Assembly (NCBI RefSeq): GCF_024679245.1
Contig: NC_090182.1
Location: forward strand, 34,743,047-34,807,046
Length of the DNA stretch: 64,000 nt
Direction: 5' to 3'
Origin: Pseudorasbora parva
Lineage: Eukaryota > Chordata > Actinopteri > Cypriniformes > Gobionidae
The translations under genes and the position numbers were made by a program. Shown piece by piece: positions 34,661-45,646 of the stretch (position 1 is the first letter of the stretch; every line of letters starts with the position of its first letter). The notes under the pieces are model-generated. The model ran no database searches, was not told where the DNA came from, and saw only the letters and a program-made list of their open reading frames with translations.

Positions 34661-34951
34661 AGTCAAGAAAACAGTATGAGAAAGAGGGAGAAAGTAGTGA
34701 GCAACCTGAAAGTGAACCAGTTAGGGAAAAAAGGAGAGTAAAGCCATTTGTTAAACTCACTCATGATGAACCAGGGAGGTCAAAAGATCAGCCTCTAACT
34801 ATTGTTCACAGAGGGGTAATCATTCAAATAGGCAAGAAGGTCAGTCACAAGAAACATAAAGCAGCTCAATAGTGTAGTGATGAACCTATAAAAAAAAGAA
34901 GGTAGTCTATAAGTCTGTATGAGGACATTCAGACATTTAAAGGGGGGAGGG

Positions 34952-36218
34952 TGAAGCCCGGCTGAAGTTTATTCTTTTGGTTTGTTCATATTTCTTTAAT
35001 AGTATTTTCTAATATTTCAAATATTTAATATGTATATTGATGTGTATTGTTTCTCTCCCTGAATGTATGTATATGGGTTTTGATAATAAGGGAAGGTAAA
35101 TGTATGGTTATTGGTTACGAAAAAACTGTTTACCATTGTTAAGAGCGGCGATTGGTGAAACGCTCTGGGGAGGCGGGGACGTGAGAAAAAAAACAAGGAA
35201 AGGGAAGGAGAAGCGAAAGTGGTACGGTAGAACATGAGGGAGGGTTTGGAAAAAATGTAAAAATACCATACTGTGACTGTTTTCGACAAGATAACTTATT
35301 TAGAGTTGGTATACAGTCATAGGAAAGTGAGGGGATAGCAATTTCCCCTTTTGACAGAGTTGTGTGTCGGATTCTCACGAAACCGCGCTACTCAACACGT
35401 GAGAGATGAGAGTGTTCACGTTGGTGTAAAACTACCGTGTGTCGATTATCTTACAAAATTAAAGGAGACATCCCAGATAGCGCCCTGAGATCCCAGGACT
35501 TCTCAGTGGTTCCTCTGGCAAAGCTGGACGAGTTCGCCGATCTGCCGTTCGTTCTTCACAGGTCAAAATACCTCTGGCCGAAAGTGCGTCACTGTGAAAC
35601 CAGTTCGAACTAGCGCTGGTAAGCGCGTTGTTTGTTTGTTTGCTCATCGAGCGAAGCGGCAATTTATTTTGTGCCTCAGCGAACCCCAGCATCGTATCAG
35701 GCCTGCAACGCGGTATTTATTTTATTCATTGCCCTTTTGAACACTGACACCCGGGTGTTTTTTTTTCTTATGGTTGTGGGACATTTATTTGAACAGTGAC
35801 TTTTTGAGTTAAGTAAGCAAATCACCAAGAATATTGAGTTGACTTGAGTATTTTCCTGGGTGATATTTGAGACAATTTGTGCATTTTCGTCCAACTTATT
35901 GTCTGTGATATTGAGTATTAATCTGTAACGTGTTCATATAATTTTGCAATTACCCTCGTATTGTAAAACTCTATAGGGTCAGCTTCATTTTATCTTTATT
36001 TGCTGTTTTGCTTTTCCCTATTTGATTTGAGTAAATTACAGTAATTTTCTATTTCACTTTCCATATGGTGTGGTTATTTTAGTCTATTGATAAGTTTACT
36101 AATAGTGAAGTAAGGGTTTCCAGATCAAAGTTAATAATATTCAGAGGCTGTTTTAGAGAGATCTAACAATACACTAATCCAGGGCCCCTCCCACTTAAGG
36201 CTAAGGGAGTGTGCTACA
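34952..36218 (+). repeat. 3' LTR of the PNMA-type element
   Basis: About 1267 bp, TGAAGCCCGG to GTGCTACA. A stop codon interrupts the frame that is open at the matching place in the 5' LTR. Confidence 0.9.
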
Positions 36219-36222
36219 AGTG

Positions 36223-36780
36223 TATTGAAGCACCTCTCTTGTAAAGGCTAATGGTGGTCGGTTAGCACAATTACAGCATGTTTGAAAGCACAGTCGAGAC
36301 TATTTAATAAACTGACAATAGCGTTAGCCCAGATGCTAATTTCTGCTGTGCCAAAAATTCAATGATCACTAAAGAAACATTTGCAATATTAGGAAAATAT
36401 TGAATTGCAATTACTTGGGACTGTTATTGCGATTGTGATATGAATCATGGTATTGGAGGGAATGGTAATTTTTGTATCATTTTTCTCATTGTAAAATATA
36501 TATTTTTTAAAAGATTGAAGTGTGTTTTTTTTTTAATATGAGGATCTGTACCAAACAAAATATTTTTCCTTTAGTCTGTAAGATACGATTTAGGCTGGGA
36601 TGTCTCTACAGCAGCACAATACTTTATTTTAGATTGGTATGACATATTTTGCGTTAAACAAATATTGCGCCCCTGCTGCAATTTGGATATTGCACTAGTT
36701 CATATTGTGTTTTTGATAAAATTGTGATTAATTGCACAGCCCTACCTACTACTGATCATGACTGACTGTAATTTCTGATT
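36223..36780. other. Unassigned sequence, possible MITE remnant
   Basis: No gene is seen. The word TTGTGATTAATTGCACAGCC at about 36722-36741 resembles one end of a common fish MITE, but no matching opposite end was found. Confidence 0.3.
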
Positions 36781-36792
36781 TGCTTTGTTTAG

Positions 36793-37795
36793 GTACACCC
36801 AGGTCTGTGGGCCAGGACAGGTCAACTAGTCGTGTGTACAGCCCTTCATTCCTGAATATTGCAGGCAGGTCACTAGGACTATTGTTTATGACTGACTGAT
36901 GTTTGTGACTGATGTTTCTGCCTTCCATTGCTTAAGTACATCCAAGTCTGTGGACCGTGACAGGTCAACTAGTCGTGAGTATAACTTTATTTTTGGATGA
37001 TCAAATCAGCATGCAGATCAGTAGCACTATTGTTCATGACTGACTGCTGCTTCTGGTCTCTGTTGTTTAGATACACCCAAGTCTGTGGACCATGACAGGT
37101 CAACTAGTCGTGAGTATAACTTTGTATGTTTGGATGATCAAATCAGCATGCAGATCAGTATTGTTCATGACTGACGGATGTTTCTGCTCTCAGTTGCTTA
37201 GGTACACCCAGGTCTGTCAACCAGGACAGGGAAACTAGTCGTGAGTACAGACTTTCATTCCTGAATATTGCAGGCAGGTCACTAGGACTATAAGATCATG
37301 AGTGACTGATGTTTCTGCTCTCCATTGCTTAGGTACATCCAAGTCTGTGGACCGTGACAGGTCAACTAGTCGTGAGTACAACTTTTCATTTTTGGATAAT
37401 CAAATCAGCATGCAGATCAGTAGCACTATTGATCATAAAAAATGAATGTTAGTATTTGGTTGCACGGGTTCGTCCTGGTCCAGGTCCATGGGCCGGGAAA
37501 GTTTAAGTAGTTGTAAGTATAGCCAGTCACAGTTGGCTTGTCTTATTGCATATCAAATCCGCATAGGTCATTAGTACTATTAATAATGGCTAAATCTGGA
37601 TTGCACAGGTTCATTTAGGTCTGTGAACCGAGGGAGTTCAAGTATTCTTGAGTATTGCCAGTTATATTTAGCTTTTCTTATTGAATAGTCAAATTAGCAT
37701 TAATAATACTATTGCTATTGGACTGACCAATGTTGGTGGTTTGGGTTTATCAGGTGTACCCAGGTCCCAGGCTGGGGAGAGCAGGTCCATAGATG
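36793..37795 (+). pseudogene. Array of 39-nt mini-exons encoding a 13-residue repeat
   Basis: Eight units spaced about 130-145 bp apart each look like a tiny exon. They start after a pyrimidine-rich tract plus AG and end before GTGAGT or similar: 36793-36831, 36936-36974, 37071-37109, 37202-37240, 37333-37371, about 37468-37512, 37609-37647 and 37754-37795. Five are exactly 39 nt and flanked by strong sites. Read with phase-1 borders (last base C, next exon GT), they encode a repeat close to RTPKSVDRDRSTS. Units 2, 6 and 7 have weak or lost splice signals (AA for AG, no AG, TT for GT), and unit 1 has the unusual donor GTGTGT. The array precedes, in matching phase, the coiled-coil exon at 38244. 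It looks like a Ser/Arg-rich linker made of duplicated exons. Confidence 0.65.
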
Positions 37796-38243
37796 GTGAA
37801 TGCCATTGGTTGTATCACTCAAGGCACATTGTACAGATGTTCAAAATTTATTGATCGCTTCACACTTCTTTTTTTTTTCCTGCTTAGGTCTTTCACATTT
37901 TTCTTGGATTGATATAGAGCAAGTCAAGTCACCTTTATTTATATAGCGCTTTTTACAAGTTAGATTGTTACAAAGCAGCTTTACAGTGTTAAACAGGAAA
38001 ACAATGTAACAGAATTTTAATCAGCTGGACAGTCACTGTAGAGAAAACAGTGATGTCATCAACTCATTTTAATTGTCATATAGTGTCAATGCAGGCAGAT
38101 CAGTAACATAGTTAAAATTTAAGTGCCCCCAACTGAGATAGCCACAACACTCAGTTTACTGAAAGGCTGAAATGGTTGTTGTTATTAGAGAACCATGATT
38201 ATATTGAGTAATAATTTTTTACATTATTTCTCATTATTGCCAG
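37796..38243. repeat. Intronic sequence with a common fish interspersed repeat
   Basis: From about 37913 to 38075 the text begins with GTCAAGTCACCTTTATTTAT followed by ATAGCGCTTTTTAC, and continues with TACAGTGTTAAACAGGAAAA. This is a frequent cyprinid interspersed repeat sharing the TTTATATAGCGCTTT word with 23110. The rest is unassigned intron-like sequence ending in the acceptor TTATTGCCAG at 38234-38243. Confidence 0.5.
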
Positions 38244-38410
38244 AGTTCCAGAAAATCGTACTCACATAGCTGGTTACTCTCACTGATGAAGTCAAAAAAC
38301 TGCAGAGGAGCATACCGCACTCTGGAATTGAAATAACAAAGATGGACACCTTGGAAGAGTTCCAGATGGAGGAGGCTTCTCTTCTGGAAACGCACAAATT
38401 TGAAACCTTG
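38244..38410 (+). pseudogene. Coiled-coil exon of a DUF4806-like protein
   Basis: A 167-nt exon between TTATTGCCAG and GTAAGACG. Two bases (AG) complete the codon begun by the C that ends each mini-exon, giving Gln, and 55 codons follow. They read FQKIVLT, then an in-frame TAG at 38267-38269, then LVTLTDEVKKLQRSI and ITKMDTLEEFQMEEASLLET. I recognise this as the helical segment that opens the C-terminal domain of teleost DUF4806-type proteins, from memory of the family. The single TAG suggests a decayed copy. The exon ends in phase 0. Confidence 0.65.
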
Positions 38411-38442
38411 GTAAGACGTTTTCGACCTCTAATACCAAATGG

Positions 38443-38958
38443 GTAGCCTGACAAGCCAGACCCACATCAAGATGTTTGGTCTGGAAACTCACCATTGACA
38501 GGGCTCAATCCGAGGGGCGGGATAAACGGTTGTCTTTCAAACTCCCTCGGCACGCGATAGGATAGCGCTACAACCAACCAGAGCAAGGAAGGTGAAACAG
38601 AGCTTGTTGATAGATTAAACATTCGCCGTATCTGGTCAGCAAAACTCCGAAAACATCTTCCCTTTTTAAGAATGACTTCAGTACCGTTCTTTGTTCTTTT
38701 CTCAAAGAAAAGCTTAACTTCTTCCAGAGTCACGGTCAAAGCTGATTCGAAAGACCGCCGTTGGCCAGTTTCTGTGTTTACTAGAAGCACGCAAACGCAA
38801 CTCAGCCGTCGTCATTATGGCCCCGCCCACCGACTCTATGTGATTGGCCCGGCAAGAGTTAGGCGAATACAGCTCAGAAGGGTATTGAGAGTTTCTAGAC
38901 GACACTCGCGGGAAGATTAAATTTGCTGCCGCTAGGGTGCGCCTAGATTTCTAGGCTA
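38443..38958. mobile_element. hAT-like non-autonomous element
   Basis: Ends TAGCCTG... and ...CTAGGCTA are flanked by the duplication CCAAATGG at 38435-38442 and 38959-38966, the 8-bp size of hAT. The element is about 516 bp and GC-richer than its surroundings. It sits 25-32 bp after the splice donor of the DUF4806-like exon. The short frames inside show no family features. Confidence 0.8.
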
Positions 38959-38966
38959 CCAAATGG

Positions 38967-40472
38967 GGTTATTCAGAACGCTGAGTGTTCGAACCGGAAA
39001 ACAGGTGTAAAAATGTACGCTTTTCACTTCAGTACACATCTGCAGTGGTTAGGTGATCTCTTGGGTAACTGTTAATAATAATAATAATGCATTTTATTTA
39101 ATGGCGCCTTTCATGACACCCAAGGTCACCAATGAAAATACAGAACACTGCACAAAACACACAACAAAAACTCCGCATATACAATAGATAGTATGTAAAA
39201 AAAAAAAAAAAATTGCAGTCGACTCAGTAAAAAACATTATAAAAATGCCTATATAAAAAGATATGTCTTAAGACGCGTTTTAAAAGTCAATAAACAATCA
39301 CTGTTACGAACATCAAGAGGAAGGGAGTTCCAACGGGGGGCAGCATAACTAAATGATCTGGCACCCATGGTAGTTAGTCGAATCCCTGGTACCACAAGAG
39401 AAATTGAAATTAAGTTTCGCTTATTACAATAAAATTTCTATTTCTGATCAAACTTTAGTGTATTTATTTTAATTAAAATGTTGGCATGTTAAAATATCAG
39501 GAATGGCAACATCCGAGCAAGAAGTTTTTGTTGTGTGCCGCGCTGCGAGTATTTTTAAAACACTAAGAAGGCTCGACACAACATGAAACTTTGCTCCAAT
39601 TATCACCAGGGACTCTACACATGAACTCCAGCATTGAGAACATTTTTTGTGTACACAGTTCACAAATTTTTAAACAACTCCCTTTAGCAAATTGGAATAA
39701 TCATGTATTTTATTAATACTGTATTATTAGTGACAAACTAATATAACTGAATTTCCCAAAAAAAATTGCATTTACACATTTACTTATTTACACATTTACT
39801 TAAAAGACATAGGTCTTTAGACATTTGACCAAAACAATTAATCCCGTTAGTTCTGCTCTGCTTTGGTTTTCTTGTGTCCCCAATTTGTTTTCATTTGGTG
39901 GTTTTAATTTGGGCTTGGCAATATGGATAAAAAATAATATCTTGGTGTTTTTTGGCTAAATGGTGATAAAAGATAATACTGTATATTGTATTTTTTTTTA
40001 TGAAAATGGATAAATATGTAGATGTAAGTCAAAGCCACATGTGAGATGTCATACGCACTTATTTAAACCGATTGTCATTAAAATAGAATGCAGATGTTTA
40101 GCTCCCTGTGTTTCATTCCCTATGTTGAATAAAAAAGCCCTATCTCTTGTTTCTAACAAAAATAACAGAAGGATTAGGAGAGGGAGAAGGAGAGACAGAC
40201 AGAAAACAGACAGGGGCTCAGGGACAAGAGAGAGCATGCGATGGATTAAAGTTTATGATACAAAAACTGCCTTTTTTCGGAAAGCCGATTGTTACTGTAC
40301 AGTATGTCTATCCACAACAATCCACTTCCAGAATTGCTCAGTCGCTGCTGGAAATTCTACCAGTTTTCATTCTTTTCGGCCTGTCTTTAAAATTAATTTC
40401 ATTTAAAAAAATTAATTTGTGTGTGTGTGTGTGTGGAATAATTGCATTTTTTTTCTTCTTGGATTGGATTAG
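38967..40472. repeat. Intron-like region with interspersed repeats
   Basis: At about 39076-39440 the text around TTTATTTAATGGCGCCTTTC and ACACCCAAGGTCACC matches a repeat type common in fish; its ends are not defined. A (GT)n tract lies at about 40415-40435. An exon of length 2 modulo 3 should lie here to join the exons at 38244 and 40473 in frame, but I could not find one. Confidence 0.45.
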
Positions 40473-40573
40473 GCTCTTCACCAATCAACTGATGACCCTA
40501 TTCAACATGAAGGGGAAGGGCAAAAAAGACAAAATCAGATTTGAAGATAAGACATTGTTTTCAGCAATAAAAT
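40473..40573 (+). pseudogene. DUF4806-like exon (basic FNMKGKGKK motif)
   Basis: A 101-nt exon between GGATTGGATTAG and GTTAGC. One leading base, 33 codons and one trailing base give LFTNQLMTLFNMKGKGKKDK followed by IRFEDKTLFSAIK. This matches the conserved late segment of the teleost DUF4806-type family as I recall it, where a LFTN...NMKG(K/R)GKK block precedes the last exon. It contains no stop. The phases at both ends fit a split codon shared with the next exon. Confidence 0.7.
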
Positions 40574-40813
40574 GTTAGCTTAATTTTATGGTCATTTAAA
40601 AAAAAAGTGTATATGTGTGTGTGTGTGTGTGTGGAATGCTTAATATCAGCCTTGATGTAGTTTTTTTGATTTAATAACCATTTAATTTAATTGATTTGCA
40701 TACTCGATTTTCAACTATGTATACTATGTATCTGCTTCAAGCTAAACCACAACAGTGGTGTTTGTATTTATTTAATTTACATGTGGATTTTTTTTTTTTT
40801 GCTTTGTTTATAG

Positions 40814-40923
40814 CTTCTGTCATGAAATGGGACACAGCTGCAACAGAGGCCCAAATAAAGTCTGCGGCAGCCGATCACCTGAAAGATGCCACCGGGAGAG
40901 TCGGGGGTGGCGGCTATAAATGA
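40814..40923 (+). pseudogene. Terminal DUF4806-like exon
   Basis: After TTGTTTATAG, two bases (CT) complete the codon begun at 40573. The frame then reads SVMKWDTAATEAQIKSAAAD and HLKDATGRVGGGGYK before TGA at 40921-40923. A short C-terminal exon ending in a GGGYK-like tail is what I remember for this family. The exon itself is intact. The gene as a whole carries a stop in an earlier exon and has damaged splice sites, so it is probably a pseudogene. Confidence 0.7.
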
Positions 40924-41454
40924 ATCATGTTGACTTTAAAAGCCACATTTTGTTAATTATGTTGTTATGTTATACTGTTTTAACAACATTGTATATATTC
41001 TTTAAAGGGTAATTGTGTTAATGTATAACTTTACTGTTTTGGCTTTTAAAATGTATAGTGTTAATTTATACTTTTACTGTTCAGGCTGTTAAGTTTTGGT
41101 CCAGCACAAAAAATAGTAATAAAAATATACATTTTTATGAGAATTTAGTAGTTTATTTCTTGGAGTGGTCAGTTTAGTTGACATGAAAATGGTAAGCAGT
41201 TTATTGCCATTATAAGATATAACAATTCAGTATATACAGTACACAGTTATTCAATAAAATATTCAATATTATCAATATTCTTTAAAATCTTATTTAGGTC
41301 TATGGTCTGCCATTGTTTTGAAGTAAACATTTTTTACAGTTGGATCTATGCAACTATGCACAGTTGGGAGTTCAATGTCAGTATGGGTCTTTAAAAGTCG
41401 TTGACATTTCTACTACAGAAAACGTGTCTAAAACAACTTTTAGTCTGGCTGCCT
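40924..41454. other. AT-rich sequence downstream of the terminal exon
   Basis: Probable 3' untranslated and intergenic sequence. A possible polyadenylation signal AATAAA lies near 41119 (TAATAAAAATATA). No other feature is recognised. Confidence 0.4.
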
Positions 41455-42040
41455 TTAGATGTCTAACAATTACATCTTCAGCATGTCTTTAATTCACGTC
41501 TAAACAATGTCCTGAAAAGACGTATAAAATGTAATTCTGGCTCCTGTGAGGACGTCTTCTGGAGGTCCAACACTAACATCTGTAGCACGTCTTTAATTGA
41601 CGTCTGAACAATGTCCTGAAAAGATGTATAAAAAACTTTCATTCTGGCTCTTGTGAGGACGTCTTCTGGAGGTCCAACAACAACGTCTGTATCACGTCTT
41701 TAATCAACGTCTAAACAATGTCATGAAAAGACGTATAAAATGTAATTCTGGCTCCTGCGAGGACGTCTTCTGGAGGTCCAACAATAACGTCTGTAGCACG
41801 TCTTTAATTGACGTCTGAACAATGTCCTGAAAAGACGTATAAAAAACTTAAATTCTGGCTCTTGTGAGGACATCCTCTGGAGGTCCGACAATAACGTCTG
41901 TAGCACGTCTTTAATTGGCGTCTAAACAATGTCCTGAAAAGACGTAAAAAAAAATTTCATTCTGGCTCCTGTGAGGACGTCTTCTGGAGGTCCAAAAATT
42001 ATGTCTTTTAGACATGTTCTAGACAACTTTTTGCTCACTG
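41455..42040. repeat. Tandem minisatellite with 104-107-bp period, five units
   Basis: The word GAGGACGTCTTCTGGAGGTC or a close variant recurs with GAC at 41551, 41658, 41762, 41869 and 41976. Each unit also carries CACGTCTTTAATTGACGTCT and a GTCCTGAAAAGACGTATAAA segment, so it is rich in ACGTC/GACGT words. One copy has decayed at its ACGTC site (ACATCCTC). Confidence 0.92.
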
Positions 42041-43177
42041 GGTGGCAACAGAGGCGTTCTAAGGAACGTCCTTCCGGCAAAGAAGGCTTTTGGGAAGAAA
42101 TCCTAGCCACGGCAGGATTTCTCAGAGCAGTCCCCCACAAACTGGATAATCATCTTTAAGGACAACCCGCGGTCATTTTTCGAATACCCAAAATATTCCA
42201 ATACTGCAGATTGTAACTTTTTTTGGTCTGGGGATAGAGATTAGAATTTATAGCCTCTGGCTCTGACATTTTCTCAGTTGTACAGAGTGGAGTCTAAGCA
42301 GTGACTTGTAATGACGTTGCATATGCGCAGTGTGCAGGTGAGATCGGTTTTCTTTTTTTTCTCCAAAACCATGAATAAGCAAATGCTCACAGTATGATAA
42401 TCGTACATGTCAATATCGTGATAAACCGCCATACCGGTATACCGTAAAAAAATATGGACGATGGACATCATCCGTTTCTGCTTAGCCGATTGAAGCTTTC
42501 AGGCAGCCTGCCTGACATCTTGGGACCGAGACTGCGCAGTAGAGAGGAAGTAGAGCAGGAAGTACAACTGAGATATCAAAAGACCACCCACAGTCTCATA
42601 GATGCAGAACAATCAATTATGTTGGTGTGAAATAAACAGTTGTGGAAATGTAGAAATTAAATCTAAAGCTCCAATCTGCTCCCAAAAATCCCCAAAAAGT
42701 CCGGTAGTGCCTCAGTGACAACTTCACTCAGAGAAGACGTCGATCCCAGCTGTCAATCATGACGTCACACCCCCGTTTTTATAGCATCAAATAACTAACT
42801 AAAACTAAACTTATTTTAAAAAGGAACACTTGAAATAAAATCATTGTGATGATAACTGCTTCCAATGACAAAAACTAACTTTGGGGAAAAACTCTTTGAA
42901 GTGTAATTTTATTGTTTAATTTGGCTCCCATCCATTAGAAAACACAGAGGGGCAACTATACTGGGACCGGTCACCGGGGGGCGATCGAGGCGTGAAAGCT
43001 TCAGTTTCTTAGAGGGGCACTGCCAAGTGTTGTAAATATGAACTGAATGTGTTTGAAATTAAACATTTGCCGTTTAATTAATAAAATATTTTTTTTAAAT
43101 TAAGATAGCATTTGGAGTGAGAGCATGCAAAATAATCCATCAAAGAGTCCACAAATGTAGACAGTTTATAGTTTATA
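42041..43177. other. Unassigned sequence
   Basis: No gene is recognised. The text ATCGTGATAAACCGCCATAC near 42415 resembles the subterminal words of TIR elements such as the one at 4024, but no paired ends were found. Confidence 0.35.
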
Positions 43178-43182
43178 ATTAT

Positions 43183-43378
43183 TTTAATATTCAAGTTGCT
43201 TAAATATATTGATCTGTAATTCTGCATGTTAAGCAGTTCCTGCATATAGACTCTACGGGGCAGTGGGTGAACGTTATATGCTGTGAGGCGGTGTTGAGGA
43301 AGATTGCTGGAAAAATAAACAGAACCGCATGTGTTAAAAGTGATCCATGACTATGGTTGTTTTTTTCTAAATAATACA
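43183..43378 (+). repeat. 5' LTR of the gutted Gypsy element
   Basis: Contains AATATTCAAGTTGCTTAAAT and ends TAATACA. It matches 57438-57630 with about ten differences. The following TGGTGTCAGAGTG (from 43379) is the likely primer site, but I could not name the tRNA. Confidence 0.85.
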
Positions 43379-43401
43379 TGGTGTCAGAGTGAATCGCGAA
43401 G

Positions 43402-43860
43402 ATGGATGTTGTCGGAGTGCCTGTACCGCGAATGGATTGGGAATCACATAATCTTCCAGATGACTGGAGAAAGTTTAAGCAGCACGTTGAACTAATGTTT
43501 TCGGGACCATTTCACCGCAAAGAGGAGATGGAAAAATGCAGCTACCTGCTGTTATGGATCGGAGAGAAAGGACGGGACATTTATAACACATGGACTCTCA
43601 CCGAGGATAAAGCTAAGTTGCTCCAAACATACTATAACAAATTTGAAGCTTACAAAGTACCAAAGGAAAACCCAATTTTTGCTAGATACAAGTTCAATGA
43701 GAAAATGCAGTGTGCCACGGAAACGTTTGATCAGTTTGTCACTGAACTCAGATTGGGAACAGGGAACGAGGACCGGTGTTGTCATTCTTTGACACAAACA
43801 AAGACCTCACACTGCAAGTTGATGCCTCCAAACATGGATTAGGTGCAGTGCTGCAGCAGG
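43402..43860 (+). pseudogene. Gag fragment joined to RNase H by deletion
   Basis: The ATG at 43402 opens a gag N-terminus (RMDWESHNLPDDWRKFKQHV, then FNEKMQCATETFDQFVTELR). Near 43770 the text jumps, in another frame, to the RNase H motif LQVDASKHGLGAVLQQ. The rest of gag, the protease and the reverse transcriptase are therefore deleted. A further internal loss joins VESDHK to the RFTTVHIPGK region near 44000. Confidence 0.8.
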
Positions 43861-43978
43861 AAGGTAAACCACTCGCACAGACTCCGAAATAAGCTACGTT
43901 CAGATCGAGAAAGAGCTCCTGGCTGTCCTTTGGGGTTGCAAAAGATTCCATCAATATGTTTATGGACGACACATAACA

Positions 43979-45426
43979 GTGGAATCCGATCATAAAATCC
44001 GTTTCACCACTGTACACATTCCTGGGAAAAATATTCCAGTTGCCGACACACTGTTGAGAAAGTCATTGCCTTGTGCTGATCACAGCATCAGCGAGGAGAT
44101 GGATGTGCAAGTACATACCATACTCAGTGCTCTCCCTGTTAGTGATGCGCAGCAGAAGAAATTCGAGAAGAAACCGAAGGAGACACCCAAATGTCCACAC
44201 TAAAGAGAATAATCAAAGAAGGATGGCCTGCTGAAAGAAAGAGATGCCCTACAACCATTCTTGAATACTGGAATCATAGGGATGAGTTATCAGAGATGGG
44301 TGGTATGGTCTTTAAAGGAGAAAAGATCATAATCCCCATGCAGCTGAGAGAAGAGATGCTTAAACACATTCATGCAGGCCACATGGCAATTGTGAAATCG
44401 AAACAACGTGCTAGAGACATTCTTTTCTGGCCTGGTATGTCCAAACAGATCACCAGCGTGGTTGAACAGTGCTCCATTTGCCTTGAACGTCGAATGTCCA
44501 AATACAAAAGAGCCTCTCATTTCCCATCCTATACTAAACCGGCCATGGAAAACTGTCGGTACTGATTTATTCACTTGGAATAGTGATGACTACATAGTGG
44601 TGGTCGATTACTACAGCCAATACTTTGATTTGGAAAAGCTCAAGAGCACCACAGCTCCTACAGTAATTCTGAAAGTACTGAAGTATTTGCAGCACATGGG
44701 ATTCCTGAGAAGGTTATATCAGACAATGGGCCTCAATTCAGCTCAAAAGAGTTTGAAAACTTTGCTCAGACATTGGACTTTGTACATGTCACTAGCAGCC
44801 CACGTTACCCACAGAGCAATGGGCTTAGTGAGAAGGCAGTACCAATTGCCAAATCACTAATGAACAAAGCAAAAGCGAACAAGAAAGACCCATATATCAG
44901 TCTGTTGGAGTACAGGAACACCCCAGTGGATGGTTTCAGATCACCTGCCCAACTACTGATGAGCAGAAGACTACGCTCCATTTTACCAACTACCAGCCGA
45001 CAGTTGCAGCCTGAGACCGTCAGAGAACATGATGTTCATGCAAGGCGTGAAAAAAAACTACAATATCAAGGAAAGTACTACAACAGGTCAGCAAAACCAC
45101 TCACACCGCTACAGGCTGGGGAACATGTCCGAATTCAGGAATCGGGTAAATGGAAGCCTGCTGTAGTTATTAAACCTGCTGACACCTTCAGGGCTTACCA
45201 TGTGTGTACTCCACAGGGCCAAGTCTTCCGCAGGAATCGTCATCACCTTTTGCAAGATAAAGCACAGCCTATCACTGGCGAGACTGAAATGTCTTCGAGC
45301 ACTCAGCCCACAGTGCTCATGGATCAACCTCAGCAGACAGACATGACTAACTCTAATTCTGCTGCTCCACAGTATGTTACCAGACCAGGACGTGAGGTGA
45401 AATCAAGAGTCATCCTTGATCTATAA
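43979..45426 (+). pseudogene. RNase H end and integrase of the gutted Gypsy element
   Basis: Frame 44191-44565 holds the HHCC domain (HIHAGHMAIVKSKQRARDIL, then CSICLERR). The first catalytic aspartate lies in GTDLFTW and the second in ISDNGPQF near 44725. The glutamate lies in NGLSEKAV at about 44820. Frameshifts near 44550 and 44690 interrupt the core. The last frame (about 44773-45426) is open and ends in a basic tail with TRPGREVK. The integrase family is the K02A2.6-like Gypsy type common in fish. Confidence 0.85.
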
Positions 45427-45646
45427 TTGTGAAGGGTGCAGGCGGATCGCTGCCCTATATTGGAAAAAAAATCCACTTTGTCAATCTCTTTGATATAACT
45501 ATGCTGTTTACTTTTTGTTCTCTTGTATGCTGATTATTGCATTGGTATAAATGCAAAAGTAGTCCAAGGCACTCGATGGGTGTATTGAGAAAGTTAAAAA
45601 GCCTTTATTTTTTCATGGCTTAAACATTTAAAAATTGGTGACAGAG

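Larger units (their letters stand above)
27430..36218 (+). mobile_element. PNMA-related Ty3/Gypsy retrotransposon, degraded
   Basis: LTRs of about 1.26 kb start TGAAGCCCGG and end CTACA. A 4-bp duplication AGTG lies at 27426-27429 and 36219-36222. A tRNA-Thr primer site and a polypurine tract are present. The gag is of the PNMA (paraneoplastic Ma antigen) type, and pol has the usual protease, reverse transcriptase, RNase H, integrase order. Many stops, frameshifts, a SINE-like insertion in reverse transcriptase and loss of the catalytic integrase glutamate make it defective. It lies in an intron-like region of the mini-exon gene. Confidence 0.92.

Noticed and set aside
38467..38920. Frames of 60-107 codons on both strands
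   Set aside because: They lie wholly within the hAT-like element at 38443-38958 and show no conserved motif.
43379..43396. Named tRNA primer site for the gutted Gypsy element
   Set aside because: TGGTGTCAGAGTG is in the right place, but I could not match it with confidence to a specific tRNA.
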